NCBI GenBank assembly: GCA_027484105.1
Contig: JAIXUG010000004.1
Span: 248,001 to 312,000, forward strand
DNA: 64,000 nucleotides
Direction of reading: 5' to 3'
From: Comamonadaceae bacterium
GTDB taxonomy: Bacteria > Pseudomonadota > Gammaproteobacteria > Burkholderiales > Burkholderiaceae_C
Part shown: positions 29,547-38,177 of the stretch, in pieces
How positions within the stretch are numbered: the first letter of the stretch is position 1
Layout of the letters: each line of letters opens with the position of its first letter
Notes under the pieces: model-generated
The model's input: only the letters and a program-made list of their open reading frames with translations
The model's database searches: none
Told to the model about the DNA's origin: nothing
Translations under genes and position numbers: made by a program

Positions 29547-30839
29547 ATGCAGTCATTGAGCTTTTTTTCGCGTCGCACCTGGATGGCCTGTTTAGCGGCT
29601 TTGTGTTTTGTTCCCACTCTTGCCCCAGCCCAAGCCCAGTCCCCCGCGCCCATCAAACTGGCCCTCATCGAGGGCATGAGCGGTCCTTTTGCCAACACCG
29701 GCGAAGCGGTGGTGCGCAACATCGCCTGGGCCGTGGAGCGGGTCAATGCGCGTGGCGGCGTCAAAACCGCCCAGGGCATGCGCCCGATGGTGCTGGAGCG
29801 TTACGACAGCAAAGGCCAAAGTGAGGAGGCTTTGTCTGCGCTCAAGTCGGCGATCGACGACGGCGCCCAAGTGATCTTGCAAGGCAACTCATCGGCCAAC
29901 GCGGCGGCCCTGATCGACGCGATCAACAAACACAACGAGCGCGAACCTGCCAAGCGCGTGCTTTTCTTGAACTACTCGGCGGTGGATCCGATTTTGACCA
30001 ACGAAAAGTGCAGCTTCTGGCATTTCCGTTTTGACGCCCATGCCGACATGCGCATGGTGGCCTTGATGGACGTGCTCAAAGGCGACGCTTCGGTCAAATC
30101 GGCTTACTTGATTGGGCAGGACTACAGCTTTGGCCAAGCGGTGCTGCGTGAAGCCCGCAGGCAACTGGGGCTGCAGCGGCCTGATGTGAAGATTGTGGGC
30201 GACGAACTGCACCCCTTGGGCCGTGTCAAAGACTTCTTGCCCTATGCCGCCAAAATCAAGGCCAGCGGTGCGCAGGCGGTGATCACGGGCAACTGGGGCA
30301 ATGACCTGACTTTGTTGGTCAAAGCTGCCCGCGAAGCCGGCTATGAAGGCAAGTTCTACACCTTTTATGGCAATGCTCTGGGCGCGCCTGCGGCCATTGG
30401 CGAAGCCGGTATCGACCGCGTGATCGCCGTGGCCGATTGGCTGCCCAATGTGCCGGGTGCCGCCAGCGAGCAGTTTTACCAGTCGTTTCGCCAACGCTTT
30501 CCCAAGCCGTCCGAGGACTATGTGCATGTGCGCATGCAGCTGATGATCGAAGCATTGGCCCAAGCCGTTGAGCGGGCAGGGGGCACCGATCCTGTGGCCA
30601 TGGCCTTGCAGCTCGAAAAAGCCCGCGTCACCATCGCTGGGCAAACCGGCACGATGCGCGCCGAGGACCACCAATTTCAGCAGCCTCTGGTGGTCGGGGT
30701 GATGGCGCGTCAAGGCACGCCCGGTGTGCCCTTCGATGTCGAGGGCTCCGGCTATGGCTTCAAGGTGGTGCGCCAGATCAAGGCTGAGCAGGCCCGCATG
30801 CCCAGCAGCTGCAAGATGGTGCGCCCCAGCGGCGCTTGA
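29547..30839 (+). CDS. ABC transporter substrate-binding protein (branched-chain amino acid type)
   Basis: Exported type I periplasmic binding protein of about 430 aa. A signal peptide (hydrophobic CLAALCFVPTLA, cleavage after AQA) is followed by IKLALIEGMSGPFANTGE, the typical LivK/UrtA-like opening. VILQGNSSANAAALIDAIN and LIGQDYSFGQAVLREARRQ are the hinge and second lobe. I prefer the ATG at 29547 because it gives a normal signal peptide; a GTG nine codons upstream is possible. No permease genes follow, and the next gene is a riboswitch-controlled symporter, so the partner transporter must be elsewhere. Confidence 0.87.
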   Translation: MQSLSFFSRRTWMACLAALCFVPTLAPAQAQSPAPIKLALIEGMSGPFANTGEAVVRNIAWAVERVNARGGVKTAQGMRPMVLERYDSKGQSEEALSALKSAIDDGAQVILQGNSSANAAALIDAINKHNEREPAKRVLFLNYSAVDPILTNEKCSFWHFRFDAHADMRMVALMDVLKGDASVKSAYLIGQDYSFGQAVLREARRQLGLQRPDVKIVGDELHPLGRVKDFLPYAAKIKASGAQAVITGNWGNDLTLLVKAAREAGYEGKFYTFYGNALGAPAAIGEAGIDRVIAVADWLPNVPGAASEQFYQSFRQRFPKPSEDYVHVRMQLMIEALAQAVERAGGTDPVAMALQLEKARVTIAGQTGTMRAEDHQFQQPLVVGVMARQGTPGVPFDVEGSGYGFKVVRQIKAEQARMPSSCKMVRPSGA

Positions 30840-30872
30840 GTCCGGCCCGTCCGACATGACCTAGAATCCAGC

Positions 30873-30888
30873 GTCCCTGCAAAGGGAC
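30873..30888 (+). promoter_or_regulatory. Small GNRA-capped hairpin before the TPP riboswitch
   Basis: Perfect 6-bp stem GTCCCT/AGGGAC with a GCAA tetraloop, 22 bp before the riboswitch aptamer. It may sit at the 5' end of the leader RNA or belong to the end of the previous gene's transcript. No U-run follows, so it is not a standard terminator. Confidence 0.4.
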
Positions 30889-30910
30889 ACCGCATCATTT
30901 TCATCAACCC

Positions 30911-31000
30911 GTCGCCAGGGGAGCTCCGAAAGGAGCTGAGATTGCGTCTGACTCGACGCTGACCCTGGAACCTGATCCGGCTCATACCGGCGGAGGAAGC
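30911..31000 (+). ncRNA. TPP riboswitch (thi box)
   Basis: The conserved thiamin pyrophosphate aptamer is clearly readable: GGGGAGC at 30918, CTGAGA at 30936, then GACCCTGGAACCTGATC and a closing CCGGCGGAGG. The 3' end contains GGAGGAA, the ribosome-binding site of the next gene, with the ATG at 31006. The layout means TPP binding should hide the ribosome site and block translation; there is no separate terminator stem. Confidence 0.95.
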
Positions 31001-31005
31001 GCGAC

Positions 31006-32388
31006 ATGCTGTACGCCACTGCAGCCGCTGTTTTTGCGGCACTTGTTTTTTTCATCTGGGTCGCTCTGCGCGAGCGCACACCCGTGGCCAGTCTTGACGA
31101 CTACCTCACCGCCCGGGGTTCACAAAATTCAACCACCTTGGGTTTGTCGTTTTTGGCATCCGGCATGGGCGCGTGGATTTTGTTTGTACCGCCCGAGATC
31201 GGCGCGTTTGTGGGGCCTGTTGCTTTGGTGGGTTACGCCTTGTCGGCGGCGCTGCCTTTTTTCCTTTTGGCCTGGTTAGGTCCCGCCATACGCCAGCAAA
31301 TGCCCCAAGGCCGCACCATTGCCGAATTTGCCCAAGAACGTTTTGGCCAGGGTCTGCGTTTGTGGGTCAGCGCCTTGTCGGTTTTGTACATGCTGTGTTT
31401 CATCACGGCCGAATTGACCGCCATTGGGGCCATCACCGGCTTGTTGTCCGAGTTGCCTGGCAGCGTGGTCATCGTCGCCGTGGCGGTCACCACCTTGGTC
31501 TACACCACCTGGGGTGGCTTGCGTGCGAGCATGGTCACCGACCGTTGGCAGGCTTGGTTGCTGCTGGCTTTGCTGGCGATTGTGATGGGCGTCACGCTGT
31601 TCAGCTTGCCCCAAAACGCCGTGACCCAAGCCTGGCCTGCGGCACCGATCGAGGTGTCCCTCAATGTGGCGTTGACGCTCGTGATTGCGGTGACAGCCGC
31701 CAATATTTTTCACCAAGGCTATTGGCAGCGTGTGTGGTCGGCACGCAGCGACACCGAGTTGCGCCAAGGCGCTTTGCTGGGCGGGGCGCTCACCGTGCCG
31801 GTGATGTTGGCCATGGGCGCTTTGGGCATGCTGTGCATGGCCATGGGCAAGAACCCGGGCTCGCCACCCATTCCCTTCTTTGCTTTGTTGTCCGATGCGC
31901 CAGCGTGGTTGGCTGTGCCCGTGTTGGTGCTGGCGGTGGCCTTGGTGGCCTCGTCGGTGGACACGCTGCAAAGCGGCATTGCTTCCTTGGTGGTCACGGC
32001 CCGGCCGCAAGTGTCGCTGGGCGCTGCCCGCTGGATCACGGTGCTGCTGATGCTGCCGGTGGTGTGGGTGTCCTTGCAGGGCTTGTCGGTGCTGCGCCTT
32101 TTCTTGATTGCCGATTTGTTGTGCGCCACCGCGGTGGTACCGGTCTTGATGGGCCTTTGGCAACGCATGACACCGAGCGCCGCAGTGGCGGGATCTGTCG
32201 CCGGTCTCTTGGGCGCGGTGCTGCCCGGCTGGCTGAGCGAAGGCAGCCTGAGTGCAGGCTTGTTGGTGGCCAGTTTCCCCACCAGCGTGCCCACGCTCGC
32301 TCCGTTTGCTGGTGCCTTGTTGGCCTCCACCGGTGTGAGCCTGCTGCTGGTTTGGCTCAAGCCTCCAGCGCAGAAGCACTTGGCTTGA
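31006..32388 (+). CDS. Sodium:solute symporter under TPP control (predicted thiamin-precursor transporter)
   Basis: SSS-family inner-membrane symporter of 460 aa with about 13 hydrophobic helices. Early residues SLDDYLTARGSQNS and FLASGMGAWILF match the conserved SSS start and sodium-site helix. The TPP riboswitch immediately upstream implies import of thiamin or, more likely, of a precursor such as hydroxymethylpyrimidine, as predicted for ThiV-type SSS proteins. No other thiamin gene is adjacent. Substrate assignment rests on the riboswitch, not on the protein sequence. Confidence 0.85.
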   Translation: MLYATAAAVFAALVFFIWVALRERTPVASLDDYLTARGSQNSTTLGLSFLASGMGAWILFVPPEIGAFVGPVALVGYALSAALPFFLLAWLGPAIRQQMPQGRTIAEFAQERFGQGLRLWVSALSVLYMLCFITAELTAIGAITGLLSELPGSVVIVAVAVTTLVYTTWGGLRASMVTDRWQAWLLLALLAIVMGVTLFSLPQNAVTQAWPAAPIEVSLNVALTLVIAVTAANIFHQGYWQRVWSARSDTELRQGALLGGALTVPVMLAMGALGMLCMAMGKNPGSPPIPFFALLSDAPAWLAVPVLVLAVALVASSVDTLQSGIASLVVTARPQVSLGAARWITVLLMLPVVWVSLQGLSVLRLFLIADLLCATAVVPVLMGLWQRMTPSAAVAGSVAGLLGAVLPGWLSEGSLSAGLLVASFPTSVPTLAPFAGALLASTGVSLLLVWLKPPAQKHLA

Positions 32389-32406
32389 CCCCGGACCTCA
32401 CGCCTT

Positions 32407-32430
32407 CCAAGCGGGCCTGCACCCGCTTGG
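32407..32430 (+). terminator. Strong hairpin after the symporter gene
   Basis: Perfect 9-bp stem CCAAGCGGG/CCCGCTTGG with a 6-base loop, 19 bp past the stop codon. There is no U-tract, so it may stabilise the mRNA end or work with Rho; a strict intrinsic terminator is not supported. Confidence 0.45.
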
Positions 32431-32465
32431 CGCGGCGAACGCGAGGGACCGCTCCGCTTTGATCA

Positions 32466-32476
32466 GGGTTTAACCC
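32466..32476. repeat. GGGTTTAACCC palindrome followed by TAG (copy 2)
   Basis: Second copy of the motif seen at 29466, here 153 bp before the aldehyde dehydrogenase start. Possible operator; see copy 1. Confidence 0.35.
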
Positions 32477-32628
32477 TAGCCCTGCTGTCGCCCAGGTCGC
32501 TGGTGTTTGCGGGGGTAATTGATTAGCATGCTAACCATTGCCGGTGCCGCAGCGGTGCCGGATGCTCAAACCCGACCAGCATGGCCACACGACAGGGATG
32601 CCGGTCCGCACACGGAAAGCCTTGCGCC

Positions 32629-34077
32629 ATGCAAACTGCTGAAAACTACATCCACGGCCAATGGGTCAAGGACTACGACGCCCGCAGGCGGGGTGACTCG
32701 ATCGATCCGGCCACCGGTGAGGTGGCCGCACATTTTGTGGAAGCCACCTTGCCCGAAGTGGACGCGGCCATCGCCAGCGCCCGTGCTGCTTTTGAACGCA
32801 CCACTTGGGCCCAACAACCCAAGCTGCGCTCGGACGTGCTGCGTTTGTTTGCCGACCGTTTGGAGCACAACAAGGCGCAAGTGGTACAGACTTTGGTGCA
32901 ACTCAATGGCAAGTTGCAGCGCGAGGCCGAGGGCGAAGTCATGGCCGGCATCTCCGAGTTGCGCTACTACGCCGGGCTGGCACGCAACCTGTTTGGCCGT
33001 GTCATCGAGATGGAGCCCCATGTGTATTCGCACATCGAGCGTGAAGCCATCGGGGTGGCCGCCATCATCGTGCCCTGGAACGCCCCAGTGACTTTGCTGG
33101 TGCGCTCATTGGCGCCGGCACTGGCTGCAGGGTGTACGGTGGTCATCAAGGCGGCGCACCAAACGGCGCTGGTCCACGCCCAGGTGATGGCTTGTTTGGT
33201 CGCAGACGAGCGCATTCCAACTGGCGTCATCCATTCGTTTGTGGAGCAGGGCAGTGAGGCCACGCAGCACCTGTGCGCGCACCCCGAGGTGGACGTCATC
33301 AGTTTCACCGGCTCGACCCATGTGGGCCAACAAATTGCCTTGTCCACCGCCAAAAACCTGACCCGCTTGTCGCTCGAGTTGGGCGGTAAAGCCCCGGCCA
33401 TCGTGCGGGCCGATGCCGATATTCCCGCCGCCGTGCGCGGCATCGTGGGCGGGGCTTGTGTCATGGCGGGGCAAATGTGCACGGCCATCAGCCGCGTGCT
33501 GGTGCATGAATCGGTGGCCATCGATTTCTCGGCGCAATTGGCGCATGCCTTGTCGTGCGTGAAGGTCGGCCCGGGGCACTTGCCGGCTTCGGCCATGGGC
33601 CCCCTGCTGGACGTGCGCAACCGGGACCGCATCTTGGGTGAAGTGCGCTCTGCCAGCCCAGATTGCCGTGTTTTGCTGGCAGGCATTGTGCCCACCGATA
33701 CGCCGCGCGGTGGTGCTTTCATCACGCCGAGTTTGGTGGCCACGCAAGACCTGAGCAGCCACTATGTGCAGGACGAAATCTTCGGCCCGCTCATCACTTT
33801 GGAGCATTTCGAGTCGGATGACGATGCGGTGCACCGAGCCAATGCCACGCGATACGGCTTGGCCGCTTCGGTTTGGACACGGGATTTTCGGGCCGCCCGC
33901 AACGTGGCAAGGCGCATCAAGTTTGGCAATGTCTGGGTCAACGCCCATAACCGCTTGTTTGCCGAAATCGAAACCGGCGGCTACCGCCAAAGCGGTTTTG
34001 GGCGTTTGCATGGGGTGGAAGGCCTGAACGACTTCATGGAAACCAAGCACGTGTTCATGCCTTGCAACGATCAATAG
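32629..34077 (+). CDS. Aldehyde dehydrogenase
   Basis: NAD(P)-dependent aldehyde dehydrogenase (482 aa). The general base Glu is in LSLELGGKAPAIV and the catalytic Cys in MAGQMCTAIS; IIVPWNAPVTLLV is the Rossmann-side cofactor loop and DEIFGPLITL the C-terminal signature. It is closest in feel to the betaine/lactaldehyde aldehyde dehydrogenases; the substrate is unknown. The start MQTAENYIHGQW is the usual family beginning; an in-frame ATG 16 codons upstream codes for non-conserved residues. It may serve the neighbouring catabolic cluster, with which it converges. Confidence 0.9.
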   Translation: MQTAENYIHGQWVKDYDARRRGDSIDPATGEVAAHFVEATLPEVDAAIASARAAFERTTWAQQPKLRSDVLRLFADRLEHNKAQVVQTLVQLNGKLQREAEGEVMAGISELRYYAGLARNLFGRVIEMEPHVYSHIEREAIGVAAIIVPWNAPVTLLVRSLAPALAAGCTVVIKAAHQTALVHAQVMACLVADERIPTGVIHSFVEQGSEATQHLCAHPEVDVISFTGSTHVGQQIALSTAKNLTRLSLELGGKAPAIVRADADIPAAVRGIVGGACVMAGQMCTAISRVLVHESVAIDFSAQLAHALSCVKVGPGHLPASAMGPLLDVRNRDRILGEVRSASPDCRVLLAGIVPTDTPRGGAFITPSLVATQDLSSHYVQDEIFGPLITLEHFESDDDAVHRANATRYGLAASVWTRDFRAARNVARRIKFGNVWVNAHNRLFAEIETGGYRQSGFGRLHGVEGLNDFMETKHVFMPCNDQ

Positions 34078-34139
34078 CCTTCAGGCAACCACGACCCAAC
34101 CGTCGATCACGGGGCCATGGCTTGCCGAGGGTGCAGTGA

Positions 34140-35099
34140 TCACTCCAGCTTGATGTTGGCCTTCTTGATCAAGTCACCAAAACGATCGAATTCCTGACGG
34201 TTCATTTGAGCGAACTGCTCTGGCGTCAGGTTGCTCGGTTCGCCGCCCAGGCCTTTGAGCTTGGCCTGAATGTCGGGCATCCTCACAATCTTCGCCAACT
34301 CGCTTTGCAGCCGGGCGATCACGTCGGGCGGCGTGCCGGTGGTCACAAACATGCCATACCAAGTGCTCATTTCAAAACCACGCACGCCTGCTTCGGCCAA
34401 TGTTGGCACTTGGGGCAACTCGCTGCTGCGGGTGGCCGTCGTCAAAGCCAATGGTTTGAATTTGCCCGCCTTGATCTGGCCCATGGCCGATGAGGTGGTG
34501 TCGAACATGATCTGCACGTTGCCCCCGATGATGTCCAGGTGCGCTTGGCTGCTGCCCCGGTAGGGCACATGGATGCTCTTGACACCGGCAGCCAGGTTGA
34601 AGCCCTCGCCTGCGATGTGCTGGGTGCTGCCCACGCCCGATGATGCGTATTTGAACTCGTTGGGCTTGGCTTTCATCAGAGCCACCAGTTCGGCCACGTT
34701 GTTGGCAGGCACATTGGACCCGACCACCAGCACGTTGGGCACCGTGACGATCAGGCCCACAGGAGTCAGGTCTTTGATGGGGTCGTAGCTGAGCTTGATC
34801 AGGTGCGGCGCGATGGCTTGCCCTGTGTTGGTAGCCACCAGCAAGGTGTGGCCGTCAGCGGGGGCTTTGGCGGTCAGGTCGGCGGCGATCGTGTTGGAGG
34901 CCCCCGGCTTGTTGTCCACCACAAAGGAGCCTTTGAACACCTCACCCATTTTTTCGGCCAACATGCGGGCAATGATGTCGGTGCCACCGCCGGCGTTGGC
35001 CCCCACCATGATGCGCACCGGCTTGGTGGGGTAGTTTTGCGCCAGGCCCAGCAAAGGCGTGGCCAGCAGGGCAGCGAGCAGGATTTTTTTCAGCTTCAT
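34140..35099 (-). CDS. Bug-family tripartite tricarboxylate transporter receptor
   Basis: Exported solute receptor of 319 aa. A signal peptide (MKLKKILLAALLATPLLGLAQ) is followed by YPTKPVRIMVGANAGGGTDI, the classic Bug opening, and DNKPGASNTIAAD, which forms the ligand-carboxylate loop. No TctA/TctB membrane components are nearby, as is usual for the many Bug proteins of Burkholderiales. It starts 30 bp after the PdxA-like gene and is probably in one operon with it under GntR control. The ligand is likely a small carboxylic acid. Confidence 0.92.
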   Translation of the reverse strand: MKLKKILLAALLATPLLGLAQNYPTKPVRIMVGANAGGGTDIIARMLAEKMGEVFKGSFVVDNKPGASNTIAADLTAKAPADGHTLLVATNTGQAIAPHLIKLSYDPIKDLTPVGLIVTVPNVLVVGSNVPANNVAELVALMKAKPNEFKYASSGVGSTQHIAGEGFNLAAGVKSIHVPYRGSSQAHLDIIGGNVQIMFDTTSSAMGQIKAGKFKPLALTTATRSSELPQVPTLAEAGVRGFEMSTWYGMFVTTGTPPDVIARLQSELAKIVRMPDIQAKLKGLGGEPSNLTPEQFAQMNRQEFDRFGDLIKKANIKLE

Positions 35100-35129
35100 G
35101 ACAAGGTCTCCTTCAAGGTGGTGGCGTCG

Positions 35130-36080
35130 TTATCGGGTGGCGTGTTGACGGTGGGCGTTGGCCATGCGGGTGGCCAGTTCAAAAGCATTGGTCATGGCTT
35201 GCGGGTTGGCCACGCCTTGGCCCGCGATGTCGTATGCGGTGCCGTGGGCTGGCGTGGTGATGGGGCAGGGCAGGCCACCGTGGACCGTCACGCCTTGTTC
35301 GAAGCCCATGAGCTTCATCGCGATTTGGCCTTGGTCGTGGTACATGGTCACCACGCCGTCGTAGCCGCCTGGCGAGCGGATGGCACGCACAAACGCGGTG
35401 TCGGCTGGAAAAGGCCCATCGGCTGCAAAACCCATGGCGGCAGCTTGCTGCACGCCCGGCGTGATGATGCGGCCTTCTTCGTCACCGTAATTGCCGTTGT
35501 CGCCGTTGTGCGGATTGAGTCCACAGACCGCGATGCGCGGGCGGGTGACGCCCGAGGCCTGCAAGGCCTGCGAGATCATGCGAATCGCATCGGCCACTTT
35601 GTCCGGGCTCAGCAAGCTGGAGACTTCGTTCAGGGGGACATGCGAGGTCACACGCGCTGTCCAGAGGTTTTTCAGCACATTCAGTTCGCCGCAAACGCCG
35701 CTGTATTGCATGTGCTCGGCAAACCAGCGCAGTTCGTCCTCTTGCGTCATGCCGCCTTGGCGCAGGGCCGATTTGTTCAGCGGGGCAAAGCAAAAAGCAT
35801 CGGCTTGGCCCGCCATGACCAGATCCAAGCCAGCGGCCAAGGCCTCGATCATGTAGCGGCCATTGGCAGCGTTGGCCACGCCGCGCTCAAAAGCAGGGGC
35901 ACGGTAGCCGCTCCACTCGTGCCAGAGCACCTCTTGGGGCACGCGGATCGCGTCCTTTTGCCCGATCAAGATGACCCGCGCTAGCTTTTGCCAAGACGGG
36001 TTTTGCAGCATTTTTTCGACCAACTCAGGGCCGATGCCCGCCGGATCGCCAGTGAAAAGAGCCAGGGTGGGCAAAGACAT
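35130..36080 (-). CDS. PdxA-family dehydrogenase (probably catabolic)
   Basis: Metal- and NAD-dependent decarboxylating dehydrogenase fold of 4-hydroxythreonine-4-phosphate dehydrogenase (316 aa). It shows LFTGDPAGIGPEL at the start, the metal-binding His in MYHDQGQIAMKLMGFE, and TVHGGLPCPITTPAHGTAYDIAGQG at the end. PdxA makes a vitamin B6 precursor, but paralogues (PdxA2, TphB-type) act in sugar-acid or aromatic diol catabolism. The GntR/Bug/MFS context favours a catabolic role. The start MSLPTLAL has GGAAG upstream; a preceding ATG adds six residues. Confidence 0.85.
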   Translation of the reverse strand: MSLPTLALFTGDPAGIGPELVEKMLQNPSWQKLARVILIGQKDAIRVPQEVLWHEWSGYRAPAFERGVANAANGRYMIEALAAGLDLVMAGQADAFCFAPLNKSALRQGGMTQEDELRWFAEHMQYSGVCGELNVLKNLWTARVTSHVPLNEVSSLLSPDKVADAIRMISQALQASGVTRPRIAVCGLNPHNGDNGNYGDEEGRIITPGVQQAAAMGFAADGPFPADTAFVRAIRSPGGYDGVVTMYHDQGQIAMKLMGFEQGVTVHGGLPCPITTPAHGTAYDIAGQGVANPQAMTNAFELATRMANAHRQHATR

Positions 36081-36132
36081 CTTGGAAACTTCCATCAAAA
36101 AGAGGTGGGCAATACGGCTTGATTTGGCCGTA

Positions 36133-36148
36133 ATCCGTAATTACGGAT
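36133..36148. promoter_or_regulatory. Perfect 16-bp palindrome, probable GntR operator
   Basis: ATCCGTAATTACGGAT lies in the 127-bp divergent region between the PdxA-like gene (53 bp away) and gntR (60 bp away). The core GT-N4-AC fits the operator style of FadR-subfamily GntR proteins, so the adjacent regulator most likely binds it and controls both directions. Confidence 0.7.
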
Positions 36149-36207
36149 AATGCTAGGCAGCTGCACAGAGCGGGTCAAGCTCTGGTTTTCCCCGATACTT
36201 GGCAACC

Positions 36208-36870
36208 ATGTCTTCACCAGATCCCTCCAGTTTGATTGAGCGCGTCACGCTCCACGAAGAAGTCACCAACCGTTTGCGCGACATGATCGTGTCATTGCGC
36301 CTGCGGCCCGGTGAGCGCATCCAAGAGATGGAAGTGGCCCAGTTGCTGGGTGTTTCCCGAACCCCTGTGCGCGAAGCCATCAAAGTGCTGACTGCCGAGG
36401 GGCTGGTTGAACTCTTGCCCTTGCGCGGCGCCATCGTGAAGGTTTTTTCGGCCAAAGACGCCCGCGACATGCTCGAGGTGATTGCGCTGGTGGAGTCCTA
36501 TGCCGGAGAGCTGGCCTGTCAGGCCAGCCAAGACAAAATCGACGAGATCCTGGAGATGCACCGGCAAATGCAGGTGTTCTATGAAGCACGGGAAAGACCG
36601 GCCTATTTCGTGCTGAACCAGCGCATCCACGATGCGTTGATTGCGCTGGCCGACAACGACACCTTGAGCATGACCCACGCCACTTTGAGCAAGCGCATGC
36701 GCAGTTTGCGTTACAGCGGCAACGCCACGCCCGAAAACTGGAGCGCCGCCATGGCCGAACATGCGCAAATGATGGTGGCCTTGGCCGCGCGCGACGGCCG
36801 CGCCCTGTCCCGCATCATGGGCGAGCACATCCGCAACACTTGGCCGCGCATCCAAGACGTGGTGAACTGA
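36208..36870 (+). CDS. GntR-family regulator, FadR subfamily (FCD domain)
   Basis: Ligand-responsive repressor or activator of 220 aa. The N-terminal winged helix is LHEEVTNRLRDMIVSLRL, then IQEMEVAQLLGVSRTPVREAIKVL (the recognition helix is split here between VAQLLGV and TPVREAI). The helical FCD ligand domain follows, with metal-binding-type residues in FVLNQRIHDALI and AEHAQMMVAL. The ATG at 36208 is preferred over a TTG three codons earlier. Divergent from the PdxA-Bug genes and 40 bp ahead of the MFS gene, it probably regulates both, sensing an organic acid. Confidence 0.92.
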   Translation: MSSPDPSSLIERVTLHEEVTNRLRDMIVSLRLRPGERIQEMEVAQLLGVSRTPVREAIKVLTAEGLVELLPLRGAIVKVFSAKDARDMLEVIALVESYAGELACQASQDKIDEILEMHRQMQVFYEARERPAYFVLNQRIHDALIALADNDTLSMTHATLSKRMRSLRYSGNATPENWSAAMAEHAQMMVALAARDGRALSRIMGEHIRNTWPRIQDVVN

Positions 36871-36910
36871 AGCGACAAGCCTGCCGCTGGTGGCCTGCTA
36901 AGCTGAAAAG

Positions 36911-38158
36911 ATGAGTTCCTCCACCGCCGCATCTGAACAGCTGATCGACTCGGCTTATGCTGCGCGCCGCCTCTTGGTCACTTTGGCCCTGATGACGCTG
37001 GGGGGCTCCAGCATGTACGTGGTGGCCGTGGTGCTGCCCGCTGTGCAGGCCGAGTTCGGTATCAGCCGCGCCGATGCCTCTTTGCCCTACACCTTGATGA
37101 TGATCGGCTTTGGTGTGGGGGGCCTGTTCATGGGCCGCTGGGCCGACCGCGCGGGCGTGCATGTGCCTTTGATGCTGGGCGGGATCTGCACGGGCTTGGG
37201 TTTCATCGCCGCCAGTTGGTCGGACAACATTTGGTGGTTTGCGTTGGCGCATGGGGCACTGATGGGCTTGCTGGGCAGCGCCACCACCTTTGCCCCTTTG
37301 TTGGCCGACACCTCTTTGTGGTGGAACAAGCGCCGGGGCATTGCCGTGGCGGTGTGTGCCAGCGGCAACTATGTGGCGGGTGCGATTTGGCCGCCTTTGG
37401 CACAGCACGGCATTGAAATCATGGGCTGGCGCAGCACCTATGTGGCGTTGGGTTTGTTTTGCGGTATCGGCATGGTGCTGCTCAGCTTGCTCATGCGCCA
37501 AAGGCCCCCGCTTTTGCAAAGCCCGGTGGTGGGCAGTGTGCAGGCCCAGCAGGCCCTGCAGTCGGAGCGGCCATTTGCTTTGAGCCTGAACAAAGCGCAG
37601 TTCTTGTTGTGCGTGGCGGGCGTGGCCTGTTGTGTGGCCATGGCCATGCCGCAGGTGCACATCGTGGCCTACTGCACCGACCTGGGCTTTGGTGCGGCAC
37701 GCGGCGCAGAAATGCTCTCGCTCATGCTGGCCAGCGGCATCGCCAGCCGCTTGATTTCCGGGGCCATTTGCGACCGCATTGGCGGCCTGCGCACCCTGGT
37801 GCTGGGCTCGGTCTTGCAGGGTGTGGCTTTGCTTTTGTTTTTGCCCTTCGATGGCCTGGTGTCGCTCTATGTCATCTCAGCATTGTTCGGTCTGTTTCAG
37901 GGCGGCATCGTGCCGGCTTATGCCATCATCGTGCGCGAATACTTCCCGGCCAAAGAAGCCGGTTCACGCGTGGGCGCGGTCATCATGGCCACGCTCTTGG
38001 GCATGGCCCTGGGAGGCTGGATGTCGGGCAAGGTGTTTGACATCACGGGCTCCTACCATGCGGCTTTCATCAACGGCGTGCTGTGGAATGCGCTCAACCT
38101 GAGCATCGCCTTGTGGTTGCTGTGGCGGGTCAAGCGGGCGGGCCTGCAGCCAGTGTGA
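36911..38158 (+). CDS. MFS transporter
   Basis: Twelve-helix major facilitator of 415 aa in the inner membrane. The cytoplasmic loop 2-3 signature is GGLFMGRWADRAGVHV, with the equivalent ICDRIGGLRTLV in the second half. It looks like a secondary carrier of the oxalate/formate or metabolite:H+ group. Its place directly after gntR suggests uptake of the compound degraded by this cluster; an exporter role cannot be excluded. It converges with the M81 gene. Confidence 0.87.
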   Translation: MSSSTAASEQLIDSAYAARRLLVTLALMTLGGSSMYVVAVVLPAVQAEFGISRADASLPYTLMMIGFGVGGLFMGRWADRAGVHVPLMLGGICTGLGFIAASWSDNIWWFALAHGALMGLLGSATTFAPLLADTSLWWNKRRGIAVAVCASGNYVAGAIWPPLAQHGIEIMGWRSTYVALGLFCGIGMVLLSLLMRQRPPLLQSPVVGSVQAQQALQSERPFALSLNKAQFLLCVAGVACCVAMAMPQVHIVAYCTDLGFGAARGAEMLSLMLASGIASRLISGAICDRIGGLRTLVLGSVLQGVALLLFLPFDGLVSLYVISALFGLFQGGIVPAYAIIVREYFPAKEAGSRVGAVIMATLLGMALGGWMSGKVFDITGSYHAAFINGVLWNALNLSIALWLLWRVKRAGLQPV

Positions 38159-38177
38159 ACCGGCCACAGGCTGGCAT

